Positions 11,277-20,077 of a DNA stretch of 64,000 nt are shown piece by piece. Source of the stretch: Actinokineospora diospyrosa (GTDB lineage Bacteria; Actinomycetota; Actinomycetes; Mycobacteriales; Pseudonocardiaceae). A model generated the notes under the pieces. It made no database searches. It worked only from the letters and a program-made list of their open reading frames with translations, and was not told the DNA's origin. The DNA is taken from contig NZ_JAMTCO010000012.1 in NCBI RefSeq assembly GCF_024171925.1, positions 221,912 through 285,911 on the forward strand, given 5' to 3'. The first letter of the stretch is position 1, and every line of letters starts with the position of its first letter. The position numbers and the translations under genes were made by a program.

Positions 11277-14200
11277 GTGACCGTGGCACTACCGACGCAG
11301 CTGAACCCGACCGAACAGGACGCCCTGGTCAAGCAGATCGGGCTGGCCCTGCTGAGGGGCGCTCCGCAGCGGTGGGCGTCCATCACCGTCGAGTACCGCG
11401 CCCTGGGCCGGTACATGGAGACCGTGGGCAAGGTCACCGTGCAGGACCAGGAGGGCGCCGACGAACTGCCGGTGTCCCCGGACATCACGATGCTGTTCAG
11501 CAGGCTGCGCGCGGGCATGTACCGCGAGGGCAGGGGCACCTGGTTCAACGCGCGCTACCAGCTGGACCAGCCGTCGGCCTACAACCTCGAGTACGACCGC
11601 GACGAGCCGAAGTGGTTCCAGCCGCCACCGCCGCCCGCTTTCGCCGACGACCTGCGGATCTTCCCCCGGGACGAGGAGAACGTGCCGGAGTGGCTGGTGC
11701 GCAGGCTCGCCGCGCTCAAGCCGCCGTTCCGGGTCGCACGCATCTTCGACGGCCAGGGACCCGCGGGACGGCCCTTCGTCAACCGACCGCAGGTGGACGA
11801 CACCGAGCGTGAGGCCCTCTTGCGCTACCTCGATGAGGCGCCGCTCGCGCTGCCGCCCCGGGGGCTCGACACCGACCACATGGACGACGAGGGCCGCCAG
11901 AGCGTGCCCGTGGCGTTCCACACCGATGGCAGCTGGATCTGGCCCGCGGCGGTGAACTACTACCTGCGCGCGCACGGGGTGGCCCCGGAGCCGGAGCTGG
12001 TCGACCACGTCCGCCGCGCGGAGTTCACGCTGCCGGAGGTCGAGGAGCACGTCAGGGCTAACGCCGCTGCCTTCCTTAACCGTGGCAGGCCACCCCGCCC
12101 GATGCCGGTGAATGGTTCAGCGCCGGTACCGGTACCTGCGCCTGTTGAGGCTGAGGCCGAGGCACCCCGGTTGCCCGACCCGCGCTCGGTTCAGCCGAAG
12201 GTGGCGGCAGGCGCGCCTGCGCTGCCCGCGGAACCTGAGATGGGCCCGTTCGGGACGACGTTCGACGCCTTCAGCCCAGCACCGGTGAACCTGGAGAGCC
12301 CGCCGCCGTGGTCGCGCACCCCGGCCGCGGACTGGGCACCCACCGACACAGCGAAGTCCGACTCGCCGTGGGCACCGAAGGACGAGGAGGACACCGCTCC
12401 TCAGTCCACGGACGAACCAGCCCCCCGCAACGGCCACTCCCACACCGAGGCAGCGGCGGCTACCGAGCCTGCCCCGTGGGAACGTGGCGAGGCGCCGGAG
12501 GACACGGCCAAGGGGCTGCAGCCGGTCGCAGAGGAAGACGCCGCGGAGGAGAACACCGCGCCGTGGCAGCCGATAGCGGAAGAGGCCACTGGAGCGCCTT
12601 GGCAGCGCGCTGAGGAGGCCGAGCAGGACGCCAACCTCTGGCAGCCCGCATCCCAGGGTGAGCAGGCTGCGGAGTCGGTGGCGAACGCGGCGCCGGTAGG
12701 CGAACCGTGGCAGGCAGCACCCGCCGACGCAGCATCCGCGGGTGGGCACGGCACCGGGACGTGGAAGCCGGTAGTGGCCGCTGAGCAGGCTGGGGTCTCC
12801 GGGGAAGAGACCGCAGGTCTGACTCAGACGGGCGAGCCTTGGCAGCGCGCTGACGTGGCCGTGAGCCCGGTGCCAGGCAGTGAGCCGTGGCAGGCAGAGC
12901 CGGAACACACCGGCGGCGCGCGGCGCGCGGAACAGGTCACGAACGCCGACCAGGCGCCCTCAGGCGGGTGGCAACCCGGCGATGGGGCTTCCGCGGGCCA
13001 GCCGTGGCAGGCCGAGCACGCCCAAGAGCACACAGGTGGCGCGCGGCGGGCGGAGTCGACCAACGCGGAGCAAGCACCCGTTGCCCCGTGGCAGGCCGAG
13101 CCTGCGAACGCTGAGCAGGCGCCTGTGGGCACCTGGCAACCCGCTGAGCAGACCTCCGCCAGCGCTCCGTGGCAGGCCGAGAACGCCTCGGAGCACGAGG
13201 GCGGAGTAGGACAGGCCGAGCAGTCCGCGAACGCTGAGCAGGCACCTGGGGCCCCGTGGCAGCCCCTTGGGCAGCCCTCCGCCAACGAGCCGTGGCAGGC
13301 AGAGCCGGAACACGCCGGCGGCGCGCGGCGCGCGGAATCCGCCAACGCGGAGCAGGCGCCTGCGGGCGCATGGCAGCCCGAGCCCACCAATGGGAAGCGG
13401 CGGGCAGAGCAAGCCACCGACGCCGACCAGGCACCCGCTGGCGCGTGGCAGGCCGAACACACGCCGGAACACGGCGGTGCTCGGCGGGCGGACGGGTCAG
13501 CCGACCAGGCGGCTCCGGGCGCATGGCAACCCGCTGAGCAGACTTCTGCCAGCGCGCCGTGGCTGGCCGACCGCGCCCCAGAACACACGGGGGGAACTCG
13601 GCGAGCGGAACACGCCGCCAGCGCCGACCAGGTGGCTGCGGGTCCGTGGCAGGCCGAACACACGCCGGAGCACGCCGGTGGCGCGCGGCGGGCGGACGAG
13701 TCAGTGAACGCCAGCCAGGCAGCTGCGGGGCCGTGGCAATCGACTGATCAGGCCGCTGTCAGCGAGCCGTGGCAAGCCTCTAACGCCGACCAGGCACCCG
13801 CAGGCGCATGGCAGCCCACTGAGCAGGCCGCCGCAGGTGAGCCGTGGCGGGGCGAGCACACCCCGGAACACACGGGGGGAGCCCGGCGAGCGGAACACGC
13901 CGCTAACGCCAGCCAGGTAGCTGCGGGCCCGTGGCAGGCCGAGCAGACGCCGGAACACGGCGGAGGCGCGCGGCGGGCACAAGAGCCTGCGAACGCCGAC
14001 CAAGCGGCTGCGAGCTCGTGGCACACGACTGACCAGGCCACCGCCAACGAGCCCTGGCAGGCTGAACACACCCCAGAACACGCAGGCGGAACACGGCGAG
14101 CGGAGCAGCCCGCCAACGCTGAGCAGGCACCCGCAGGTGGGTGGCAGCCCCTTGGGGAGGCCTCCGCTGGTGAGCCTTGGCACGGCGAGGCAGCCTCGGA

Positions 14201-16226
14201 GCAGGTCGCCAACGTCGGGCAGACACCTGCGAGCACCTGGCAGCCGACCGAACAGGCCACCGCGGGTGAGCCGTGGCAGGCCGAGCAGACGCCGGAGCAC
14301 GCCGGTGGCGCGCGGCGGGCAGACGAGTCAGTGAACGCTGGCCAGGCAGCAGCGGGGACGTGGCAGGCGGCTGAGCAGAACTCGGCCGGTCAGCCTTGGC
14401 AGGCAGAGAAGGGCCTAGAGCCCCCGAACGCCGAGCAGGCACCTGTGGGCACCTGGCAACCCTCTGAGCAGAGCCCGGCCGGGGCACCATGGCAGGCCGA
14501 GTCTGCAGGCGAACAGACCACGAACACCGAACAGGCACCTACGGGCACCTGGCAGCCAGCCACCGCCAACGAGCCGTGGCAGGCCGAGCGCACCCCCGAG
14601 CACGCCGGTGCGACATGGCAGGCAGAACCTGCGAGCGAACAGCCCACGAACGCCGAACACGCACCTGCGGCCACCTGGCAACCGGCCTCCGCCAACGAGC
14701 CATGGCAGGCCGAGCACACCGGGGGAACGCGGCGGGCGGAGGAGTCTGCGGACGCTAAGCAGATCCCGGCCGATGAGCCCCGGCAGTCCACCCCGGAACA
14801 CGTCGGCGCCGCGAGCGTTGAGCAAGCCCCGGCTAGTGAGCCGTGGCAGGCGGAGCAGACTCCGGTGCCTGTCGGTGCTTGGCAGCCGGCTGATGGCTCG
14901 AGCGCGGGCAACCAGCCTTGGCAGCCAGCAGCGCAGGGCGAGCAAGCCAGGAACGGGTCAAGCGCACCGTGGCAGGCCGAGCGCGAAGCTCTTACCGGCG
15001 AGCCGCTGCAGGCCCTTTCAGGGCAGGCGAGCGGGTCATGGCGCCCAGCGGGTGACGGTGAGCAGGTCGCTAGCACTCCTGAGCAGGCTCCGTGGCTACC
15101 AGCCCAAGGCAGCTCTACCTCCGGTGAGTCCTGGCAGGACGCTCCCACGCCGTTGACTCGGGGGCAGGTGGCCAGGGCAGAGCAGGCAGGGGTCGAGCCG
15201 CCGCCCGGGCACATCCAGCCGGACTTCACGCCTCCGGTGGAGGCGTCCACCAAGGACATGCGGACGCCGCCTGCGGCAGCACTACCGTCGCAGGGACCGG
15301 CTGCGGACGTTGTGGCAAGGGTGCGGGCGCGGCTCACCGAGCTCGGAGCGGCTTCTAGTCGCTACCACATCGGTACGCCCACGACCGCGGCTTGGACGAT
15401 GGAGCAGACCGGCGAGGGCTGGCGCGTTGGCTGGTTCGACGAGCGGTATGTGGCGCCTGCGGTGTTCGAGGATGTCGCGGACGCAGCGGCGTTCCTGGTC
15501 GGCAAGGTTCTGTTGGACACCGCGGTAGCCGTACCGAAGGATCCCGGGCTGTCGACCGTGCAGGCGTCGTTGGCCGAGTTGGAGGCAGCGCAATCCGGTG
15601 GGGCGCAGTCCGCGGACTTGTTCACCCCGCCGCAGCGCCCGGAACCGCCCGTCACCGTCGCTGCGCCGACCCCGGCGTTCGACGACGATGACGACGACTT
15701 CACCCCGCGCAGGTCGCAGCCACGCCCGATCCAGCGCAAGCCGGAGCCTGCCGTTCGTAGGCCCGAACCGGTGGCCCATCGCCCCGAGCCGGTCCCGCAG
15801 CGGCCCGAACCGGTGGCGCAGCGACCCGAACCGCCCGTGACGCACCGCACGGAGCCGACCAGCCGCAAGCCGCAGGACTGGCCGATCCAGCCCCGACCGG
15901 GCGAGCCGCCGCTGACGCTGTTCCGCGGCAAGCAGCTGATGGAGTTGCTGCCCGGCATGGACGTGGACCGCTATGGCGACGCGACCGGCAACCTCACGTA
16001 CGCGGCGGGCACGCCGTTCGAGCGGCGCTCGTTGGTCCCGGAGTGGGTGAACCGCCCGTACCGCGCGTACCGGGTGGTCAAGCCGACCTCCGCACTGACC
16101 GGCGTGGCGATCCCCTGGTTCGACCAGCCCGGCGGCGGAGTCGCCTACCTGCTGAACCAGTCCATCGCCGAACTGCTCGAGAGTGGCCACCTGGTCGAAG
16201 CCGATGACCGAGACCTGCCCGGCTGA
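11277..16226 (+). CDS. Giant TNT-domain (tuberculosis necrotizing toxin-like) protein with repeat-rich centre
   Basis: About 1,649 aa. Order: (1) residues 1-265, an alpha/beta region that resembles YezG/DUF600-type immunity proteins (WASITVEYRALG; GTWFNARYQLDQPSAYNLEYD; later TDGSWIWPAAVNYYLR); (2) about 425-1310, roughly 45 Trp-Gln modules rich in Ala, Glu and Pro; (3) about 1340-1420, a small folded domain (WTMEQTGEGWRVGWFDERY); (4) an Asp run and RPEPV repeats; (5) about 1545-1649, a TNT domain with DRYG, GTPFERRSL, YRAYRVVKP and PWFDQPGGG. TNT in M. tuberculosis CpnT is an NAD(P)+ glycohydrolase. The GTG start has AGGAG 5 bases upstream. A small inverted repeat ATGCC-GAA-GGCAT (11248-11260) sits in the leader. 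There is no signal peptide. Whether it is secreted, cytosolic or active is not shown. Confidence 0.85.
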   Translation: MTVALPTQLNPTEQDALVKQIGLALLRGAPQRWASITVEYRALGRYMETVGKVTVQDQEGADELPVSPDITMLFSRLRAGMYREGRGTWFNARYQLDQPSAYNLEYDRDEPKWFQPPPPPAFADDLRIFPRDEENVPEWLVRRLAALKPPFRVARIFDGQGPAGRPFVNRPQVDDTEREALLRYLDEAPLALPPRGLDTDHMDDEGRQSVPVAFHTDGSWIWPAAVNYYLRAHGVAPEPELVDHVRRAEFTLPEVEEHVRANAAAFLNRGRPPRPMPVNGSAPVPVPAPVEAEAEAPRLPDPRSVQPKVAAGAPALPAEPEMGPFGTTFDAFSPAPVNLESPPPWSRTPAADWAPTDTAKSDSPWAPKDEEDTAPQSTDEPAPRNGHSHTEAAAATEPAPWERGEAPEDTAKGLQPVAEEDAAEENTAPWQPIAEEATGAPWQRAEEAEQDANLWQPASQGEQAAESVANAAPVGEPWQAAPADAASAGGHGTGTWKPVVAAEQAGVSGEETAGLTQTGEPWQRADVAVSPVPGSEPWQAEPEHTGGARRAEQVTNADQAPSGGWQPGDGASAGQPWQAEHAQEHTGGARRAESTNAEQAPVAPWQAEPANAEQAPVGTWQPAEQTSASAPWQAENASEHEGGVGQAEQSANAEQAPGAPWQPLGQPSANEPWQAEPEHAGGARRAESANAEQAPAGAWQPEPTNGKRRAEQATDADQAPAGAWQAEHTPEHGGARRADGSADQAAPGAWQPAEQTSASAPWLADRAPEHTGGTRRAEHAASADQVAAGPWQAEHTPEHAGGARRADESVNASQAAAGPWQSTDQAAVSEPWQASNADQAPAGAWQPTEQAAAGEPWRGEHTPEHTGGARRAEHAANASQVAAGPWQAEQTPEHGGGARRAQEPANADQAAASSWHTTDQATANEPWQAEHTPEHAGGTRRAEQPANAEQAPAGGWQPLGEASAGEPWHGEAASEQVANVGQTPASTWQPTEQATAGEPWQAEQTPEHAGGARRADESVNAGQAAAGTWQAAEQNSAGQPWQAEKGLEPPNAEQAPVGTWQPSEQSPAGAPWQAESAGEQTTNTEQAPTGTWQPATANEPWQAERTPEHAGATWQAEPASEQPTNAEHAPAATWQPASANEPWQAEHTGGTRRAEESADAKQIPADEPRQSTPEHVGAASVEQAPASEPWQAEQTPVPVGAWQPADGSSAGNQPWQPAAQGEQARNGSSAPWQAEREALTGEPLQALSGQASGSWRPAGDGEQVASTPEQAPWLPAQGSSTSGESWQDAPTPLTRGQVARAEQAGVEPPPGHIQPDFTPPVEASTKDMRTPPAAALPSQGPAADVVARVRARLTELGAASSRYHIGTPTTAAWTMEQTGEGWRVGWFDERYVAPAVFEDVADAAAFLVGKVLLDTAVAVPKDPGLSTVQASLAELEAAQSGGAQSADLFTPPQRPEPPVTVAAPTPAFDDDDDDFTPRRSQPRPIQRKPEPAVRRPEPVAHRPEPVPQRPEPVAQRPEPPVTHRTEPTSRKPQDWPIQPRPGEPPLTLFRGKQLMELLPGMDVDRYGDATGNLTYAAGTPFERRSLVPEWVNRPYRAYRVVKPTSALTGVAIPWFDQPGGGVAYLLNQSIAELLESGHLVEADDRDLPG
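12550..15170 (+). repeat. Degenerate tandem coding repeats (Trp-Gln modules) inside the TNT gene
   Basis: By-eye count gives about 46 modules each with a Trp, usually PWQA, AWQP or TWQP, spaced about 15-25 residues. Longer composite units alternate PWQAEHTPEHAGGARRAE with NAEQAPAGAWQP. Near-identical DNA stretches such as CCGGAGCACGCCGGTGGCG recur (around 13666 and 14291), implying expansion by unequal crossover or slippage. The region is in frame throughout. Confidence 0.9.
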
Positions 16227-16245
16227 TCACTAGGCAACTGCGCGG

Positions 16246-16271
16246 CCGCGAAGGCGACAAGACCTTCGCGG
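16246..16271. terminator. Hairpin between convergent TNT and pentapeptide genes
   Basis: CCGCGAAGG / CCTTCGCGG with an 8-nt loop, extendable by a few GC pairs past a bulge. It lies between two convergent stops (16226 and 16284). The left arm belongs to a 19-bp sequence repeated at 16303-16321, in the end of the pentapeptide gene, so an alternative fold is possible. Confidence 0.6.
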
Positions 16272-16283
16272 CGCGTAAGGCAG

Positions 16284-16886
16284 CTAGCTGATCTCCAGGC
16301 CGTGCGCGGCCGCGAAGGCGATGGCGGTGTCCAGGTCGACCTTCGCGCCGCGGAGGGTGGCTGCGACGAGGCCGTTGGCGTCTAGGCGGGCGCCTCTAAG
16401 GTCTGCCTTCTCCAGACGGGTCCCGGCGAGTCGGGCGCCGGTTAGGTCTACCTCGCGGAGGTCGGCTTCTCGCAAGTCCGCCTCGATGAGGTTCGCTTCG
16501 CGGAAGCGCAGGCCGCGCAAGGTGGTCTTGGTCAGCGCAGCCCGGGTGAGGCTGACCAGCGTGAAGTCGCTGTCGCGCACGGTGAACGGGCGGAACCGGA
16601 CGTCGATGAAGGTGGAGCCGATGAACGAGCAGCCGCTGAACTCGCTGTCGGTGAGGGTGGTGCGGTCGAACACGCAGTTGCGGAACGCGGACGTGCGGTG
16701 GACCGACTCCCCCAGGTCGACGCGGGTGAACTTGCAGTCGACGAACACGCAGCCGGTTGTGGTGGTGCCACGCAGGTCGGCGCCGGTGAAGTCGCAGCCG
16801 GTGAAGGTGCGCTGTTCCCACTGTTGCTCGTGCAGGTCGGTCTCGCTGAAGTCTTCGCCTACCGTCTCCACGCCATCAATCGCCAC
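16284..16886 (-). CDS. Pentapeptide-repeat protein
   Basis: 200 aa. Successive A(D/N)LxX-type repeats fill most of the sequence (CDFTGADLRGTT, DCKFTRVDLGES, REANLIEADLREADLREVDL, TRLEKADLRGARL), predicting a right-handed quadrilateral beta-helix. Some relatives (McbG, Qnr, MfpA) mimic DNA and protect gyrase, but most have no known role. The C-terminal tail (LDTAIAFAAAHGLEIS) is a capping helix. Only 12 bp separate it from the upstream universal stress protein gene, so the two form an operon. It converges on the TNT gene. Confidence 0.88.
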   Translation of the reverse strand: MAIDGVETVGEDFSETDLHEQQWEQRTFTGCDFTGADLRGTTTTGCVFVDCKFTRVDLGESVHRTSAFRNCVFDRTTLTDSEFSGCSFIGSTFIDVRFRPFTVRDSDFTLVSLTRAALTKTTLRGLRFREANLIEADLREADLREVDLTGARLAGTRLEKADLRGARLDANGLVAATLRGAKVDLDTAIAFAAAHGLEIS

Positions 16887-16898
16887 CGGCCCAGCCTG

Positions 16899-17306
16899 TC
16901 ACGGCACTACGACAACCGGGCGAGCGGCGTCGGAGATGAGGTTGCGGGTGACGCGGCCGTGGCGGGAGCGGCCTACGACGATGCAGTCGGCTCCTACCTG
17001 CTCAGCAGCGGCCTCTATGCCGCGCGCGGGATCCCCGGAGATGTGCACAACCTCCCACGGCACGCCTATCGGGTCCAGGTAGCGCGTGCCGTCGAGGTGC
17101 AGTTCATCGACGTAGGCCACGGCTGCTTCTCGGGCACCGGCTACGCCAACACCTGTCCAGTAGGCGGGGTTGGCCAACGGCTCGACATAGACCAGGACAA
17201 GCCGAGCGTTCTCACGTCTGGCCATCCCGGCAGACCAGGCGAACGCATTAAGCGACGCCTGGCTGCCGTCGACCCCGACGACGATGACCGCGAGACCGTC
17301 CTTCAC
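16899..17306 (-). CDS. Universal stress protein (UspA family)
   Basis: 135 aa, single Usp domain. It begins with the IVVGVDGS strand-loop that binds the ATP adenine side. The usual G-x2-G-x9-G-(S/T) phosphate loop appears as GRSRHGRVTRNLISDAARPVVVV, so the last Gly-Ser is replaced and ATP binding may be weakened. The GTG start (17306) has no ribosome site. A TACGAT sequence 8 bases upstream is placed as a -10 element would be for a leaderless mRNA (inference). Followed by the pentapeptide gene. Confidence 0.85.
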   Translation of the reverse strand: MKDGLAVIVVGVDGSQASLNAFAWSAGMARRENARLVLVYVEPLANPAYWTGVGVAGAREAAVAYVDELHLDGTRYLDPIGVPWEVVHISGDPARGIEAAAEQVGADCIVVGRSRHGRVTRNLISDAARPVVVVP

Positions 17307-17348
17307 ATCTATAGATCGTAATGGGCCGGAGCTTCAGTACATCTCGAA

Positions 17349-18896
17349 TCATGCTCGATGAATCGACTGGGCGAAGCTGAAGACCGCGTCCGGGTCATAG
17401 CGGCGAGCGACGCTGTCGAGCCTGCTGAGGTTGGGGCCGTAGTAGGCGATGCCCCAGTCGGGCATGGCCGTCTCGATGTAGTTGACGTAACCACCCCCGG
17501 CACCCAATCGGCCTAGCGCGTCGCGGACCTGCGCGACCGAGCGGGTCGCCGCTTCTTGTTTGTCCACTGTGGTCTTCTGGTAGATCTGGATCGTACCCAG
17601 GGCCTTGCGGTGCGGGAACGCGGTCGCCGAGGGGTCCACTCGCGACACAGCACCGCCGAGGGAATCCAGCAGCAGGTCCATGTCGGTGCGCCCATCGATC
17701 ATGTCGACCAGGGCGCCCGGTTCGGCGATGGGGTCGGTGATGATGCGCGAAGACGCGGCGAACGTGCTCCTGGGCAAGGAGTCCGGCGTGCAGTTGGCCC
17801 GCTGCGCGCATCCGGCGAAGTAGCGCATCGCGTCGAGGTAAGACTTCTGCTGCACGAACCGGTTGCTGGGCTTGCCGGTGTTCACGATAAACCTGTCCAG
17901 CAGCGGATTAAGCGCGGTTTGGGGACCGATAAAGCATCCGCTCAGTCGCGCGGTCGGGGTAGGCCCGCCTGTGATGACAACTGTGGACCAGAGGTCGTCG
18001 GGGGCATTCACTGTCCACTCTTGCCACGCACCGACTACTGCGGCCGCAGCTCCCTCGGGGAAGCTGAGCTGGAAAACGGTGACCGCGGGGGCGGGCTCGG
18101 TGGAGAAGGTGAACGAAGTGACGATGCCGAAGTTGCCACCCCCACCGCCGCGCAGTGCCCAGAAGAGGTCGGTTTCGTTGTTCGGGGTCGCAGTGCGGAC
18201 AACGCTATCGGCCGTGATGACCTGGGCCGAGACAAGACGGTCGCAGGTGAGCCCGTACTTGCGGGTGAGCACGCCCAGCCCGCCCCCGAGAGTGAGCCCA
18301 GCGATGCCAACGGTCGGGCAAGTGCCTGCGGGCAGACAGCGCCCAGCAGCGGCCAAAGCGGTGTAGACGTCGATGAGCCGCGCACCCGCGCCGATCACGG
18401 CCGTCCCATCCGGTCGGACGTCCACAGCGGACATTCCACGCAGGTCGACGATAAGCCCGCCTTCGGGAGCGGAGTAACCGGCGTAGCTGTGGCCTCCACT
18501 GCGGGCAGCGATTGGCAGGTAAGAGTCTCTGGCTAGCGCTACGCAGGCTTGCACGTGGTCACTAGTCGTGCAGAGCGCCACCGCTGCAGGTTTCCGCTGG
18601 TCATAGAGGGGGTTGTACGACTGCCTTGCCTTGTCGAAGCCCTCGTCGCCGGGTTGGCGCAGCGCGCCACCAAGCCGTTTGCGCAAACCGTCGAAGTCCG
18701 GTGGTACCGCTGCCGGGCGCGTAGGCACGGGCGCAGCGCTAGGCGCGGTGGTCGACGGCGGGGCTGCCTCCTGCTGTCCGCCTACCGAACACGACACGGC
18801 TGTCGCCGCGGCGCCCACTCCCGCCGCCCGCAGAAACGACCTCCTGCTGAACACTCCCCGACCTCCCCGACCCCGCTCCAAAGTGGCCCCGGTCAC
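17349..18896 (-). CDS. Tat-exported FAD-binding oxidoreductase, berberine-bridge-enzyme family
   Basis: 515 aa. It has a twin-arginine signal (SRRSFLRAAG) followed by AVSCSVGG, so it may be a Tat lipoprotein. The PCMH-type FAD domain shows RSGGHSYAGYS (the His is the covalent 8-alpha-histidyl site in the family) and GTCPTVGIAGLTLGGGLG, where the Cys can form the second flavin bond; both residues are present, so bicovalent FAD is expected. The C-terminal BBE segment includes YIETAMPDWGIAYYGPNLSRL. Such enzymes oxidise sugars, alkaloids or polyketides; the substrate here is unknown. Divergent from the beta-lactamase-fold/monooxygenase pair, sharing a 200-bp regulatory region with an operator-like inverted repeat. 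Confidence 0.88.
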   Translation of the reverse strand: MTGATLERGRGGRGVFSRRSFLRAAGVGAAATAVSCSVGGQQEAAPPSTTAPSAAPVPTRPAAVPPDFDGLRKRLGGALRQPGDEGFDKARQSYNPLYDQRKPAAVALCTTSDHVQACVALARDSYLPIAARSGGHSYAGYSAPEGGLIVDLRGMSAVDVRPDGTAVIGAGARLIDVYTALAAAGRCLPAGTCPTVGIAGLTLGGGLGVLTRKYGLTCDRLVSAQVITADSVVRTATPNNETDLFWALRGGGGGNFGIVTSFTFSTEPAPAVTVFQLSFPEGAAAAVVGAWQEWTVNAPDDLWSTVVITGGPTPTARLSGCFIGPQTALNPLLDRFIVNTGKPSNRFVQQKSYLDAMRYFAGCAQRANCTPDSLPRSTFAASSRIITDPIAEPGALVDMIDGRTDMDLLLDSLGGAVSRVDPSATAFPHRKALGTIQIYQKTTVDKQEAATRSVAQVRDALGRLGAGGGYVNYIETAMPDWGIAYYGPNLSRLDSVARRYDPDAVFSFAQSIHRA

Positions 18897-19024
18897 ACAG
18901 CCTGATCACACCGACGATCACATCATGCGACTGCCCGCCACGCATAGCCCTACCAGGCGCTACGTGTTGCCAGTAGACACCGGACCGGCGCCGCGACCCC
19001 ACCCCCGGCACCGCATTGTGATCC

Positions 19025-19044
19025 GGTCTGGTCCAGACCAGACC
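19025..19044. promoter_or_regulatory. Operator-like inverted repeat in divergent promoter region
   Basis: GGTCTGGTC-CA-GACCAGACC: perfect 9-bp arms with a 2-nt centre, lying between the divergent flavoprotein start (18896) and beta-lactamase-fold start (19109). Size and symmetry fit a dimeric repressor site (TetR, MarR or GntR class), but no cognate regulator gene is adjacent. Confidence 0.55.
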
Positions 19045-19108
19045 GAGTTGTCCACAGGTCCGGCGCACCCCCTGTACCCGGGCGCCGACCGGTGGCAGGG
19101 TGGCCGGT

Positions 19109-20077
19109 GTGACAAAGTCATTCGCATCCAGCGCCGACCTCGAGCGCAAAGTCGAGACCTTCACCGAGCTGGCCGACGGCGTCTACGCGCTGACCGCGGA
19201 GGGCGATCCCAACGTGGGCGCCATCGAGGGCGAGGACTTCCTGGTCTGCTTCGAGGCCAGGGCCACCCCGGTCGCCGCCCGCCGCTGGCTCGACCAGCTG
19301 CGCGAGCGCACCGGCAAACCCGTGCGCTACCTGGTGCTGAGCCACTACCACGCGGTCCGGGTGCTCGGCGCGAGCGCGTTCGACGCGCAGGAGATCATCA
19401 CCCACGAGACCACCCGCGCGCTGATCGCCGAGCGCGGCACCGCGGACTGGGCCAGCGAGCTGGGCCGGATGCCCCGGCTGTTCGAGGAGCCCGACAGCGT
19501 GCCCGGCCTGACCTGGCCGACGCTGACCTTCACCGACCGGATGGTCATCCCGCTCGGCGGCGACCGGGGCGACCTGGTGCTGGCCTACTGCGGCCGCGGC
19601 CACACCGCGGGCGACATCGTCGCCTGGCTGCCCAAGCACAAGATCCTCTTCGCTGGCGACCTGGTGGAATCGCAGGCCGCGCTGTACACGGGCGACGCCT
19701 TCCACGACGACTGGGCGACCTCCACTTTGGACAACGTGGCGCGCTTCCCGGCCGAGCTGCTCGTCGGCGGCCGGGGCGCGGTCGCCAGGGGGCGCGCCGA
19801 GGTCGAGGCGGCCATCGCGCAGAGCCGCCACTTCCTCGACGAGCTGCGCCGCATCGTCGGCGAGGTGCACGGCAGGGGTGGCACGGTCGGCGAGGCGTTC
19901 CGGGCGACGCACACCGCGCTGGAGCCCGAGTACGGCCGGTGGCCGATCTTCGAGCACTGCCTGCCCTTCGACGTGCAGCGCTACTGGGACGAGCTCGACG
20001 GGCACGACTGGCCGCTCATCTGGACGGCCGAGCGCGACCGCGAGGTGTGGGCGAGCCTGCAGGACGGCGAGCGGTGA
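19109..20077 (+). CDS. Metallo-beta-lactamase-fold protein coupled to flavin monooxygenase
   Basis: About 322 aa. MBL-fold features: the strand before the metal loop (RYLVLSHYHAVRVLG), the downstream GRGHTAGDIVAWLP with the third His, and ILFAGDLVE with the bridging Asp. The canonical HxHxDH is HYHAVR here, so both metal-2 ligands (Asp and His) are missing; a mono-metal or altered chemistry is likely. The frame opens at GTG 19100, but GTG 19109 (VTKSFASSADLE) fits an AGGG ribosome site better. The stop overlaps the monooxygenase start (GTGA), so the two products probably act on the same aromatic substrate. Confidence 0.82.
   Translation: MTKSFASSADLERKVETFTELADGVYALTAEGDPNVGAIEGEDFLVCFEARATPVAARRWLDQLRERTGKPVRYLVLSHYHAVRVLGASAFDAQEIITHETTRALIAERGTADWASELGRMPRLFEEPDSVPGLTWPTLTFTDRMVIPLGGDRGDLVLAYCGRGHTAGDIVAWLPKHKILFAGDLVESQAALYTGDAFHDDWATSTLDNVARFPAELLVGGRGAVARGRAEVEAAIAQSRHFLDELRRIVGEVHGRGGTVGEAFRATHTALEPEYGRWPIFEHCLPFDVQRYWDELDGHDWPLIWTAERDREVWASLQDGER

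Noticed and set aside
12550..15170. CRISPR-like array in the TNT repeat region
   Set aside because: Repeats are variable in length and coding in frame, without constant direct repeats and unique spacers; no cas genes.
12117..15337. Several long minus-strand frames inside the TNT repeat region
   Set aside because: Repeat-driven mirror frames (Ser/Cys/Ala or Pro/Arg repeats); the plus frame has real domains at both ends.
19048..19056. DnaA-box-like TTGTCCACA here and at 63642-63650
   Set aside because: Isolated single copies 44 kb apart with no cluster and no dnaA or dnaN nearby, so not an origin.
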